Shown here: piece after piece, positions 35,191 through 42,566 of the stretch
Numbering within the stretch: position 1 is the stretch's first letter
Layout: every line of letters starts with the position of its first letter
Assembly (NCBI GenBank): GCA_947503835.1
Contig: CANNFM010000014.1
Coordinates: 105,896-169,895, forward strand
Length of the DNA: 64,000 nucleotides
Source of the DNA: an uncultured Aquimarina sp.
GTDB lineage: Bacteria > Bacteroidota > Bacteroidia > Flavobacteriales > Flavobacteriaceae
Direction of reading: 5' to 3'
Made by a program: the position numbers and the translations under genes
Notes under the pieces: generated by a model
The model's input: only the letters and a program-made list of their open reading frames with translations
Databases searched by the model: none
What the model was told of the DNA's origin: nothing

Positions 35191-35481
35191 TTATGTGATT
35201 TCCTGACCTTTTAGATAAGCGATAATACTTTTCTTGGAATATAATATCCTTCTGCCATGCTGATAAAAAACAATAGCCTTTTGATCTCGCAGGTCATAAA
35301 GGCGGTTCCTGCTTTTGATTCTAAGCAATTTCATGGCTTCTGTAGTGCTTATAAAATCCTTTTCGTCTTCATCTACTGATGATATTTCTTTATGTTTTTC
35401 TTGGATAACCTTATACATAAGTACCATGGTCTCCTCCATGAGTTTATAATAACTGTCCTTTTCGAATACAATTAACTCCAT
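35191..35481 (-). CDS. excisionase-like helix-turn-helix protein
   Basis: A 96-residue protein. After an acidic helical N-terminus comes a MerR/excisionase-type winged helix: FISTTEAMKLLRIKSRNRLY, DLRDQKAIVFYQHGRRILYS and KKSIIAYLKG. Such proteins occur beside integrase or replication genes in Bacteroidota mobile elements, where they bend DNA for excision or regulate transfer. Here no integrase is adjacent. It reads leftward into the replication-type gene and out of the palindrome-rich intergenic region. Confidence 0.82.
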   Translation of the reverse strand: MELIVFEKDSYYKLMEETMVLMYKVIQEKHKEISSVDEDEKDFISTTEAMKLLRIKSRNRLYDLRDQKAIVFYQHGRRILYSKKSIIAYLKGQEIT

Positions 35482-35679
35482 CTTATATTTTTTTAACTAT
35501 GTTCTACTTTTTTAAGAATGCCAGAAAGAGAAGTGTATCATTCAATAGCAGTTTAAATAAATAGGATCCTGCTGCTACTAAAATGTAAACCTCAATATCC
35601 GATACTTTATGTTCGGAATTGATCTATGAGCATCACTGAGATAAAGAAAACTAAAAAAACAAAGCGTTTTTAGTGCGCA

Positions 35680-35706
35680 AGGGTTGTACAACCCCTGTAC
35701 AACCCT
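35680..35706. repeat. 11-bp inverted repeat around a TGTACA core
   Basis: AGGGTTGTACA is followed by ACCCC and then TGTACAACCCT. Both arms are perfect, and the first arm plus spacer also forms the 14-bp palindrome GGGTTGTACAACCC. It lies about 200 bases upstream of the excisionase-like gene. It is a plausible operator, initiator-binding site or recombination site. Confidence 0.75.
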
Positions 35707-35798
35707 ATGTTAAAATATTGTTATTCAATGATTTGTGTTTTTTAGAAGAAACTGAAATCAACACTAAATGACATAATATTTTTTTTGAGACTCTACAA

Positions 35799-35877
35799 AA
35801 CCTCGGAGAACCCCAGTAAAACTGTTTGCGTCCGTAATAAAAAGCAACCCCATTAAATACTGGGGTTTCCAAAGGTT
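35799..35877. repeat. two-block inverted repeat (AACCT / AACCCCAGTA)
   Basis: Left half: AACCT, five bases, AACCCCAGTA (35799-35818). Right half: TACTGGGGTT, five bases, AGGTT (35858-35877). The two arms match in both blocks with the same five-base spacing, separated by 39 bases. This equal spacing is unlike a simple terminator and suggests a protein-binding or recombination site. Confidence 0.7.
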
Positions 35878-35951
35878 GTTAAAATTTTAACACTTATCAA
35901 GGCATTAACAAGGATAAAAAAGGTCAAATATCAAGATGTAGAATAGAACCA

Positions 35952-35997
35952 AAACATGCCCATTACAGAATAGTTTTATTCTAAAATGGGCATGTTT
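35952..35997 (-). terminator. strong hairpin terminator after the RteC-like gene
   Basis: AAACATGCCCATT (35952) pairs with AATGGGCATGTTT (ending 35997); within the loop AGAATA pairs with TATTCT. On the minus strand a short T-run follows the hairpin, about 20 bases past the stop at 36019. Confidence 0.75.
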
Positions 35998-36018
35998 ATA
36001 GCTAAATAAGATAGCCTA

Positions 36019-37578
36019 TTACACAGCTTTCGAATCTCGAAGCATTTGTAATTTATTAAGTATTCGTATCAATAAACGCTCTACCGTTTCAAAAGTATCT
36101 GAAGAAATGGTGTAGAAACAATTTTTGATACTCTTCTCGGAGATATTATCCGCATCTTTTGAGGTGTAAATTTTAGAAATAAATTTAAAATAATGTTGCT
36201 TATTCCCTTGTGGATTGATTACTCCTGTTTCTTTAAAAAGCCTACTAATTAGTGCTATTTCAGAAACAGAGAGATTGACTTTTCTCTTACCAAAATTGGC
36301 GTTGATCATACCCTCGGTATCTTTATCGGGGTGCTGCTTTTTTCGGGTTTGTAACTCTTCAAGTTCCAATTGCTTCTGATTTAAATCAATTTGCTTTCGA
36401 ATAAACTCGATTAAATATGCTTTTAATCCTGGGAAGTTGGGTTTGTATTTATGCGGTGAAGTCACCGCTACAGTCTGGATTTTGTGGAGTTGGCGAAAAG
36501 ATAAATTTTGCCTGGCAATTGGAGTTTTTAATTGATCTAAACGCAAAAGTATTTCTTCTTCCATCGCTTTATAAACATTATGAGTATTATAATCCAATGC
36601 GATTAAGAGCTTGTATACCTGGTCATGATTTGGGGTCTCCATCTTGGATAACAACCGTGTAAACAAATCGATGTACTTACGGTAGTATTCCCTGCGAATA
36701 TAACTCATGGAATTCAGGTTATCATCCAGAACAGCATATAGAGGTTTACACACTTCTATTTCTATGGTTTTTGGTAGTTTTTGAACTTTAAACAGCTCTA
36801 TAAGTTGTTGAGACTTATCAAAATAGTCTTCGATAAAAGCTTTACGTTTCTGGTAAGATATAGTTCGGTTTTGGTCAATGTATTGTCCACAGCATTCTTC
36901 AATATACATCAAGGTTTGCTCAAGTCCCTGGCAAACACATTTGTAAACATCCAATATACTGCGATCAATATCTACATTACGAATATCCAGCCCTTTGTTG
37001 GGATGCTCTTTAAATTTACGTTCTAAAACACTAATGTAATAATTCAACTTCGTTTGATATTTACGAACGATATGTTTACGTTGTTTTTCCTTTTTGGATT
37101 CATCAAAAAAAAGCAAGTGAAGATGTTGCTTGATATCGTCCCTGACTTTTACAATTTGTTCATGATAGTAATAATAACAAAGTTGAATATCGGAGAGGTT
37201 GTCAAAATCTTCTTGAAGAAACAATTCTACTTGTAACTGAGTATCTTGATCCTTGCAATGAATCTTTTCAATCGCCCGGATACTAAACCCTACTTTTTGA
37301 GTTAAATACTCAAAAAGTTCAGGTAAACTGTTTTCCATGGAAATGTTAATGTACCCTTGATTTGGTGTATTTGCCTGATACCTGTAAAAAGGAATTTCGG
37401 TATACTGCACAATACAAGGTTCTTTCTTGGTTTTGTCAATTATAAACGAATAATGGGTTTGCATCCCGGAATAGGCTTCTTTAAGAAAATTGGTGTAGGT
37501 GGCAATCGGTAAATACTGCGTTGTGAGCCAGCCCATATCCTCATGGAACAGGCGATGTAATACATGTAAGTATTCCAT
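36019..37578 (-). CDS. RteC-like regulatory/transfer protein
   Basis: A 519-residue, mostly helical protein. The middle (about 170-260) has the long helical core seen in RteC proteins (QTKLNYYISVLERKFKEHPN, then KAFIEDYFDKSQQLIELF). The C-terminus (VSEIALISRLFKETGVINPQ, then a KYFKFISKIYTSKDADNISE-like region and FYTISSDTFETVERLLIRIL) resembles the RteC C-terminal winged helix. In conjugative transposons RteC controls excision. This protein is longer than the usual 280 or so residues, so it may be a distant relative with an added N-terminal domain. It is preceded by the conserved upstream element at 37718-37788 and followed by a strong terminator. Moderate confidence. Confidence 0.55.
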   Translation of the reverse strand: MEYLHVLHRLFHEDMGWLTTQYLPIATYTNFLKEAYSGMQTHYSFIIDKTKKEPCIVQYTEIPFYRYQANTPNQGYINISMENSLPELFEYLTQKVGFSIRAIEKIHCKDQDTQLQVELFLQEDFDNLSDIQLCYYYYHEQIVKVRDDIKQHLHLLFFDESKKEKQRKHIVRKYQTKLNYYISVLERKFKEHPNKGLDIRNVDIDRSILDVYKCVCQGLEQTLMYIEECCGQYIDQNRTISYQKRKAFIEDYFDKSQQLIELFKVQKLPKTIEIEVCKPLYAVLDDNLNSMSYIRREYYRKYIDLFTRLLSKMETPNHDQVYKLLIALDYNTHNVYKAMEEEILLRLDQLKTPIARQNLSFRQLHKIQTVAVTSPHKYKPNFPGLKAYLIEFIRKQIDLNQKQLELEELQTRKKQHPDKDTEGMINANFGKRKVNLSVSEIALISRLFKETGVINPQGNKQHYFKFISKIYTSKDADNISEKSIKNCFYTISSDTFETVERLLIRILNKLQMLRDSKAV

Positions 37579-37613
37579 ACGATAATTGGTTAGGTTTTAT
37601 TAGTATTTATTTC

Positions 37614-37658
37614 CAAGCAAGTGGACGGAATCGTCCAAGGGGTAGGAACTTCTTGCTT
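37614..37658. repeat. inverted repeat in the leader of the RteC-like gene
   Basis: AAGCAAG at 37614 pairs with CTTGCTT at 37652, and GGACGGAATCGTCC lies inside it as a smaller hairpin. It would fall in the leader RNA of the RteC-like gene, 36 bases before its ATG. Confidence 0.6.
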
Positions 37659-37717
37659 GTATAATATTTTATGGACCAAACGTACAATTTAATTTTTTCA
37701 TCCACAATAGGGGGATA

Positions 37718-37788
37718 GGGGGGAAAATCCCCTACTACAGCTAGTTTTCGTTAAAAGAACATGAATAATAGATTAACGACACAAAAAA
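37718..37788 (-). promoter_or_regulatory. conserved 71-bp upstream element, copy 1
   Basis: Read on the minus strand: TTTTTTGTGTCGTT, then TTAACGAAAA at offset 37-46, then GGGGATTTTCCCCCC at offset 57. The same words at the same offsets occur at 50737-50807 before the RHS operon, while the bases between them differ. The terminal G/C block can form a hairpin in the leader RNA. It lies 140 bases upstream of the RteC-like ATG. Confidence 0.65.
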
Positions 37789-37985
37789 CACTGTTTTTTT
37801 AGGTTTTTAATCCTGTTTTCATCGCAGTAAGTATAAATTTTAGACTGGTAGTGAGTTAATTAATTTATGAACTTCTTGAATAAAAAAAAATATTCAATCT
37901 ATTTGGAATTGGGTATATTGTGGTGCAATTTAAATCTACCATATATTCTTTTCGACATGCAGCAATAGGAAAGTTATTTGTTTAA

Positions 37986-38147
37986 AAAGTCAATGAATTA
38001 AGAAAAAAGAAAGAACCTAACTTTGAAGAAAAAACATTAGATTTTGTAAGAAGTATTACTTTACATAAGGACAATAAAGTGACCCGTGATTACCTAAGAG
38101 AAATTGGTTATTATAAGATTGATGATTGGTCTGAATTATTGAAATAA
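37986..38147 (+). pseudogene. C-terminal gene fragment without a start
   Basis: An open frame of 53 codons preceded by an in-frame TAA encodes a protein-like tail: RKKKEPNFEEKTLDFVRSIT, then TRDYLREIGYYKIDDWSELL and stop. It has no start codon, so it is probably the remnant of a truncated gene. It ends 1 base before the ATG of the following plus-strand gene, as in an operon. Nothing else is seen from 37.8 to 38.1 kb. Confidence 0.4.
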
Positions 38148-38148
38148 A

Positions 38149-39432
38149 ATGTACTCGGATATGGGCCAAAACAAAACAAAGCGACAAACAAATTTTGACA
38201 AAAAACTTCAATCCGTTATAAGAACATTGGAGAATAATCATGAATTAACCCAAAAACAATTAGGATGGATACGTGAGCAACGATATAGATATAATAAACG
38301 TCATATCAAAATATCACTGTCCGACAAGAGTCTTAAGAAATTGGAAGCCTTAACGCCTTTACTTGGATATCCTTGGTACGAATCCAGAACTTCTACCGCA
38401 TACACTCGCAATCAAGTATTTAAAATAAAACAACTTCTTTCAGAGAAAAGGCCAATCCCTAATACCCACAATGAATGGCTTATAATGATGAAAAGAAAGT
38501 ATCAAAGAAACCCTTCTGTTATTTCAGAACAAAATATTCAATTGGTAGATAGTCTCATTCCTTTTTTAGGCTACGATTGGAAGCAATCTAAAACTACTCG
38601 TAAATTCATTGATTATATACAACCTATTAAAAGATGTATAGAGGAAGGACAAAAATTAACTAATCCACAGAAATGGTCGATTCAAATTTTCATGGAGACT
38701 TTGGGGTATTCTCAGCCTGAACGTATTCCAGAAAAGCCTTCTGAAATTACAAGCTTACTAGACCAAATTACTAAGGATTTTAGAGGGCTTGAATGTAGGA
38801 ATGCGCTAAAATTTGTAACTGTTACAGATACCATTTATAATCTTCTACAAGAGAATAAGAAACTTACTCCTGCTCATAGTGTGTGGTTTTTAGAGCAACG
38901 TAAAAAACTAAGCCATACTCCAACTTCCAGATTAACGAAATGGCAAATCAAAAAATTAGATGACGCTACAATAAAATTAAATTACGATTGGAGGATTGGT
39001 AAAACACGAACAACATTTGATCAAAATTATCTAGATGTTATTAATACAATTTCGCAAGGAATTTCACTGAAAGAATCTCAAAAACAGTGGATACATTCCC
39101 AAGCCTATCGTTTTAAAATACAACATCATCTGAATATTTCTGAGGATGAATTAGCTAAGATGAATCATCTTCAGGAAGTATTAAAAGATTCTTGGGAAGT
39201 TTTAAGTAAAACAGACGATACTACTAAAAGGGAAAACAAGGACAAAAGAAATCGAATTGAGCAATGGATAATGATTAATTATCATTTTCTGAACCTATCC
39301 GCCATAGAAAGGAAGTTAGGGATCCCAAAAGGAACTCTTCAAAAATTTTATAAATATGACCGAAAATTGGATTATAAATGGATTAATCTTATTTCAGAGT
39401 TTGCCAACTCCATTTCATTTAAATTAAAATAG
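38149..39432 (+). CDS. protein with four to five helicase-associated-like repeats and C-terminal HTH
   Basis: A 427-residue protein built from repeats of about 70-90 residues. Each has the pattern of the helicase-associated (HA) domain: helix, then WIREQRYRYN-like segment, then L-x-x-L-x-LLGYPW. Examples are LTQKQLGWIREQRYRYNKRH with LTPLLGYPWYE, NEWLIMMKRKYQRNP with IPFLGYDWKQ, LTPAHSVWFLEQRKKLSHTP with IKLNYDWRI, and ESQKQWIHSQAYRFKIQHHL. The C-terminal 50 residues (LSAIERKLGIPKGTLQKFYK) form a helix-turn-helix. HA repeats bind DNA, usually beside a helicase that is absent here. It stands alone on the plus strand. Confidence 0.6.
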   Translation: MYSDMGQNKTKRQTNFDKKLQSVIRTLENNHELTQKQLGWIREQRYRYNKRHIKISLSDKSLKKLEALTPLLGYPWYESRTSTAYTRNQVFKIKQLLSEKRPIPNTHNEWLIMMKRKYQRNPSVISEQNIQLVDSLIPFLGYDWKQSKTTRKFIDYIQPIKRCIEEGQKLTNPQKWSIQIFMETLGYSQPERIPEKPSEITSLLDQITKDFRGLECRNALKFVTVTDTIYNLLQENKKLTPAHSVWFLEQRKKLSHTPTSRLTKWQIKKLDDATIKLNYDWRIGKTRTTFDQNYLDVINTISQGISLKESQKQWIHSQAYRFKIQHHLNISEDELAKMNHLQEVLKDSWEVLSKTDDTTKRENKDKRNRIEQWIMINYHFLNLSAIERKLGIPKGTLQKFYKYDRKLDYKWINLISEFANSISFKLK

Positions 39433-39515
39433 AAATAATGGAAAAATTAGAGTGTAAGATACAAAGTACGATACTTGAAAATGATGATTGGTAAGTAGTA
39501 TTATATAATTATTAC

Positions 39516-40223
39516 CTAATATTTCCTTGTAGAAATAACAATACCATTTGTGTCAAAATATTCCCAAGTACCTGTTTTGTTATCTAATTCAAACCTTCCT
39601 TTTTCTGCTATATTACCATTTGGATAGTATTTTTCGTATTTACCATGCCATAGACCTGCCTGGCAATGGTATATTTCTTTAATTAATCCATTTTCATAAT
39701 ACTCTTTCCATTCACCATCTCTCACCCCATTATGATAATGTCCTGTAATAGATAACTTGCCATCAGGATAATACTCTTTATGATCGCCATGCCATTTACC
39801 ATTATAGATTGGAGTTAGAATTTTTGATGTACCATCTGCATAATAATATACATATTCACCAATAGGAGTACCATTCTTAAATTCTTCCCTGCCATGTATA
39901 TTGCCATCATCATGATAAGATTCCCATACTCCATGTTTTTTACCTTTCACATAACTTCCTTTTGAGAGCAATATACCTTGTTTGAGATCATATGTTTTAT
40001 GCACACCTTCTTTTACTCCTTCTTTATAGGTTATAGAATCGACTTGTATCTCATATTGATCATAAAATGCCCATACACCTGTTTTTTTTCCTGCTTTGAC
40101 CTCACCAATAGACTTTATCTTGCCATTGTTATGATATTTTATTCTTTCACCATTATCAAGAAAGGAACAATTTGTAAAGGTTATTCCTATGAACACTAAT
40201 AGAAATTGTAATATGTATTTCAT
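39516..40223 (-). CDS. MORN/YwqK-like repeat lipoprotein
   Basis: A 235-residue protein with a lipoprotein signal (LVFIGITFTNCS, lipid attachment at the Cys). About eight repeats of 23 residues follow, of the YwqK/MORN type (for example KYHNNGKIKSIGEVKAGKKT, then GVWESYHDDGNIHGRE and GEWKEYYENGLIKEIYHCQA). YwqK proteins are annotated as antitoxin components of toxin-antitoxin systems, and this gene is last in a toxin/immunity array, so an immunity-like role is plausible. Its first codons and leader are nearly duplicated at 41199-41300 next to a toxin remnant. Confidence 0.8.
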   Translation of the reverse strand: MKYILQFLLVFIGITFTNCSFLDNGERIKYHNNGKIKSIGEVKAGKKTGVWAFYDQYEIQVDSITYKEGVKEGVHKTYDLKQGILLSKGSYVKGKKHGVWESYHDDGNIHGREEFKNGTPIGEYVYYYADGTSKILTPIYNGKWHGDHKEYYPDGKLSITGHYHNGVRDGEWKEYYENGLIKEIYHCQAGLWHGKYEKYYPNGNIAEKGRFELDNKTGTWEYFDTNGIVISTRKY

Positions 40224-40244
40224 TGTTTTAATTAATTCTTTTTA

Positions 40245-40276
40245 TTAAAAACCACAACACCTTTGAAAATGTTGTG
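40245..40276 (-). terminator. hairpin terminator after immunity gene 3
   Basis: CACAACA (40253-40259) pairs with TGTTGTG (40270-40276); on the minus strand a T-run follows. It ends the transcript of the immunity gene at 40351-40890 and lies just upstream of the YwqK-like gene. A near copy is at 41267-41298. Confidence 0.75.
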
Positions 40277-40289
40277 CTCTTTCTTTTCT

Positions 40290-40345
40290 TACTCATGCTT
40301 GGTACTCGTTACAAACGAGCACTAGCGCATACTAAGACCCAGTGT
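40290..40345. repeat. palindromic cassette-end repeat, copy 1
   Basis: On the minus strand, GTGCTCGTTTGTAACGAGTAC is a hairpin with arms CTCGTT and AACGAG, preceded by ACTGGGTCTTAGTATGCGCTA. Similar words recur at 42055-42165 (CTAGTTTGCAACTAG, CTGGGTTATAGTATTTGCTA). Confidence 0.65.
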
Positions 40346-40350
40346 AGGTA

Positions 40351-40890
40351 TTAATTACTTATTTTTTTACTAGCTATCTCGTATTTCTTTTTTAATGAAG
40401 AAGATAAATTTACTTCATTTACCTTGCCCAAATAACTAATTACATCAGAATAATTACCATCTTTCCAAGCCTTATTGGTTGCCTCTATGTTTTGATTATC
40501 AATTAATTCTGAAGTGTATTCTTTACTTCTGATTTCATCAAATTTCTCAAGACTAGTTATCACTTGTTTATCTCCTTTCAAAACCCTTTGTCCAAGACCA
40601 TCAAAAAATAAGAATACATTATTTACAAAAGTCTCTTGTGGTAGATCATTAAGCTTTAAATCAGAAGTAAAAAATTCATACATAACATAATCATCAATTT
40701 CAACAAAATCGTTGGACCATTTTGCCCCTAACCAAAGTGTATTTGAATTTTCCCGTGGGTTATGTGCTAACGAAATAAGTAACCTTTTTGACTCATACTT
40801 TATAATGTTTTGTGATTGTTCTGTTATTGCTAATCCATGTTTTGCAAACAAAGAATCCAGCTTTTCCGATATAAGTTGATTAAATTCCAT
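40351..40890 (-). CDS. predicted immunity protein for the truncated toxin tail
   Basis: A 179-residue soluble acidic protein (MEFNQLISEKLDSLFAKHGL at the start; later IKYESKRLLISLAHNPREN and LWLGAKWSNDFVEIDDYVMY). It resembles immunity proteins of the kind found beside RHS toxins: small, no signal, starting 10 bases after a toxin C-terminus (40901-41176). A short tail after about residue 150 is helical. No exact family was recognised. Its toxin has lost its N-terminal part, so the gene may be kept as protection against sister strains. Confidence 0.6.
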   Translation of the reverse strand: MEFNQLISEKLDSLFAKHGLAITEQSQNIIKYESKRLLISLAHNPRENSNTLWLGAKWSNDFVEIDDYVMYEFFTSDLKLNDLPQETFVNNVFLFFDGLGQRVLKGDKQVITSLEKFDEIRSKEYTSELIDNQNIEATNKAWKDGNYSDVISYLGKVNEVNLSSSLKKKYEIASKKISN

Positions 40891-40900
40891 ATTTTTTTAA

Positions 40901-41176
40901 TTAAAATCCAGGTGGCATCCATGCACCTTTGCTAGAATTATATATCCACCCTCTTGTTTGAAGAGTAAATCTTTCAGCTCCTAAAAACCCTCCTGTAGGT
41001 ATTAAACTTCCATTAGCTGACCTATAAGAATCAAAAATAGGTTTTCCTAACCCCATTTCTCTCCTTAAAGCACCATAATTAGCTTTCCAATTTAATTTTA
41101 CAGATCCTTGATTAGGAAGATTTAAGAAATAATCTCCACTTTTCCAGCCACCTGTTTTACCAGTTTGAGGAGCGAG
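40901..41176 (-). pseudogene. truncated RHS/CdiA-type toxin C-terminal tail
   Basis: An open frame of 91 codons with no start, preceded by an in-frame TAA. It encodes the common tail of polymorphic nuclease-type toxins: KLNWKANYGALRREMGLGKP, then IFDSYRSANG, then GGFLGAERFTLQTRGWIYNS and the end KGAWMPPGF. That ending (GFL-x-AER-x-L-x-x-RGW, then W-x-PPG) is typical of RHS and CdiA toxin tips. The matching immunity gene follows after 10 bases. It is a displaced cassette. At its upstream side the frame joins a partial copy of the YwqK-like gene start (MKYILQCVILCIGL). Confidence 0.75.
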
Positions 41177-41198
41177 TTAATCCAATGCAAAGTATCAC

Positions 41199-41300
41199 AC
41201 ATTGTAATATGTATTTCATTATTTTAAGTTTGTATTTTTTATCAGTATTTTTCAATTTTTTAGTACTAAAAACCACAACACCTTTTACAATGCTGTGGCT
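41199..41300. repeat. partial duplicate of the YwqK-like gene start and leader
   Basis: The minus strand reads ATGAAATACATATTACAATG, preceded by AAACAC-rich leader DNA and a hairpin. It is nearly the same as the start and leader of the YwqK-like gene at 40205-40276. It marks a recombination junction: another copy of that gene was cut at codon 6 or 7 and replaced by the toxin tail. Confidence 0.65.
41267..41298 (-). terminator. hairpin terminator after immunity gene 2
   Basis: CCACAACA (41273-41280) pairs with TGCTGTGG (41291-41298) with one G-T pair; a T-run follows on the minus strand. It lies 47 bases after the stop of the immunity gene at 41345. Confidence 0.75.
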
Positions 41301-41315
41301 ATCTTACTTAATCTA

Positions 41316-41343
41316 TCCTGGATTGAAAATCCGAGATGTTAGA
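41316..41343. repeat. palindromic cassette-end repeat, copy 2
   Basis: On the minus strand, CTCGGATTTTCAATCCAGGAT: arms GGATT and AATCC. The same form, CTCGGATTTGTAAACCAGAT, lies near 42138-42157 after the intact toxin/immunity pair. Confidence 0.55.
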
Positions 41344-41344
41344 A

Positions 41345-41593
41345 CTATTTATATTTATCTCTTATTTCTTTCATCTCTTTAAATTCCTTATAGATATATT
41401 TACAAGCATCTTCTTCTGAATTAAAAATCACTTTTTGATCCTCATTACCTCGTTCATCAAAATAAAACACTCTCCATTCATGGTAAGAATGATATAAAAC
41501 AATTCTATCTGTTAATAATTCACCTTCCAAAGAATATTGATTTTCATCTATTCCTAGTTCATTAAGTTTCTCTTTTAATTCTAATTTATTCAT
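41345..41593 (-). CDS. predicted immunity protein for the TNT-type toxin tail
   Basis: An 82-residue acidic protein (start MNKLELKEKLNELGIDENQY, then YHEWRVFYFDERGNEDQKVI and a helical end). It begins 2 bases after the stop of the TNT-type toxin domain, the position of a cognate immunity protein. The size and mixed alpha/beta pattern fit immunity factors that block NAD-glycohydrolase toxins. Inferred from position; family not recognised. Confidence 0.7.
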   Translation of the reverse strand: MNKLELKEKLNELGIDENQYSLEGELLTDRIVLYHSYHEWRVFYFDERGNEDQKVIFNSEEDACKYIYKEFKEMKEIRDKYK

Positions 41594-41595
41594 AA

Positions 41596-42021
41596 TTATA
41601 ATGGACCTATTATTCCTCTTTTTAATAATGTCTTTGCATTAACAGGAGACAAATATTGAATTCCTGTACCTACCCTACCAAAAGCAGGAGCAATTGTAGA
41701 TGATTGAACAGTAAAAGGTTTCAAAACCTGATAAGAGTTCAATACTCCTGTGTTACCTGGTGGTAAAGCCCTCATAAGATCTGGAGTTCCTGAAGAGGAA
41801 AAGAACTTACCGAACTCACTACCATATCTATCAATTTTTGTTCCAACTTGTAATGTTTCATCACTCCATGCGCCTAGTGCGCCATTATTTGCAGGGTAAT
41901 AATTTACAAGAGCTGTGGTTTTTCTTGCTCCTCTCTTGGCAAGTTGTTTTAATAAAAACTTACCACCACTAGTTGCTAAAGCTCGTAATACATATGCATA
42001 AAAAAAACCAGCTACAAACAA
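41596..42021 (-). CDS. orphan TNT-type NAD-glycohydrolase toxin domain
   Basis: A frame of 141 residues counted from a TTG. The open frame runs on upstream to about 42070, ending in a palindromic repeat, with no ATG. Residues about 58-141 match the TNT (DUF4237) toxin domain: KIDRYGSEFGKFFSSSGTP, MRALPPGNT, YQVLKPFTVQSSTIAPAFG, GTGIQYLSPV and LLKRGIIGPL. TNT enzymes hydrolyse NAD+. The domain is normally the tip of a long secreted RHS or CpnT protein. Here it is cut off from any delivery protein, so it is a spare or displaced C-terminal cassette with its immunity gene directly after it. Confidence 0.8.
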   Translation of the reverse strand: MFVAGFFYAYVLRALATSGGKFLLKQLAKRGARKTTALVNYYPANNGALGAWSDETLQVGTKIDRYGSEFGKFFSSSGTPDLMRALPPGNTGVLNSYQVLKPFTVQSSTIAPAFGRVGTGIQYLSPVNAKTLLKRGIIGPL

Positions 42022-42054
42022 AATGTAACTGGTTATTTCCTCTATTTTCTTACT

Positions 42055-42165
42055 CTTATCGCTACTAGTTGCAAACTAGCAGTAGCAAATACTATAACCC
42101 AGCTTGGGCCCATACTATGACCCAGCAGGGGATCTGGTTTACAAATCCGAGCCATCAGGTACATT
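42055..42165. repeat. palindromic cassette-end repeats, copy 3 (three hairpins)
   Basis: On the minus strand: GGCTCGGATTTGTAAACCAG, then CCCCTGCTGGGTCATAGTAT, then GGGCCCAAGCTGGGTTATAG, then TGCTACTGCTAGTTTGCAAC and CTAGTAGC. Each unit contains a short palindrome, and the words recur at the ends of the other two cassettes. It separates the intact toxin/immunity pair from the orphan TNT cassette. Confidence 0.65.
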
Positions 42166-42167
42166 AT

Positions 42168-42560
42168 TTAATAAGCATTTAAGGTATAGCTAAATTCTCC
42201 GTTATAATTATAGACTTCTTTTATTATATTTAAAATTTTATCTTCAATTCCTCTTGAATCAGTTCCACTACTAATTCTCATGAAATATGTATTTTTTTCA
42301 ACTAAATTAAATTCCATAAATAAAGATGAGTTTACAAATCTCTGATTATTTTCTTTATCATTAGATTTATCTTTATGAAATCTCAACTCTAAAACACTAG
42401 CATCTAAATCAGATGAAGAAAAATCTATCCCCCATGTATTTACGTCATATTGTTTATATAATTGTAATAAAACCTGTCCATTATCTCTAAAAAAATCTAA
42501 TTGTAGGTTTCTTTCTTTAGAACTTAAAAAAGTTAATATCAAACTCTGTAAACTTTTCAT
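42168..42560 (-). CDS. predicted immunity protein for the intact RHS toxin
   Basis: A 130-residue soluble protein (start MKSLQSLILTFLSSKERNLQ) with mixed strands (QVLLQLYKQYDVNTWGIDFS, NLVEKNTYFMRISSGTDSRG) and a short C-terminal strand. It starts 6 bases after the stop of the 1390-residue RHS protein, the place of a cognate immunity gene. No family was recognised. Confidence 0.65.
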   Translation of the reverse strand: MKSLQSLILTFLSSKERNLQLDFFRDNGQVLLQLYKQYDVNTWGIDFSSSDLDASVLELRFHKDKSNDKENNQRFVNSSLFMEFNLVEKNTYFMRISSGTDSRGIEDKILNIIKEVYNYNGEFSYTLNAY

Positions 42561-42566
42561 AATATC

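Larger units (their letters stand above)
15450..37578. mobile_element. putative integrated provirus-like element, boundaries approximate
   Basis: This block combines an orphan cytosine methyltransferase, RadC, a RecA-fold ATPase, an 18-gene membrane/peptidoglycan/beta-rich operon, a GIY-YIG protein, a replication-type winged-helix protein, an excisionase-like HTH protein and an RteC-like protein. It lies between a defence island and a toxin locus. No integrase, relaxase, conjugation gene, large terminase, portal or tail gene was recognised. The limits are set at the first and last genes that fit the block; no flanking direct repeat was found. Confidence 0.45.

Noticed and set aside
36019..37578. 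Conjugative transposon core
   Set aside because: The RteC-like call alone is not supported by relaxase, coupling protein or Tra genes.
41345..42021. Type II toxin-antitoxin pair
   Set aside because: The domain matches TNT-type secreted toxin tips and lies in an RHS cassette array, so a secreted toxin with immunity is the better reading.
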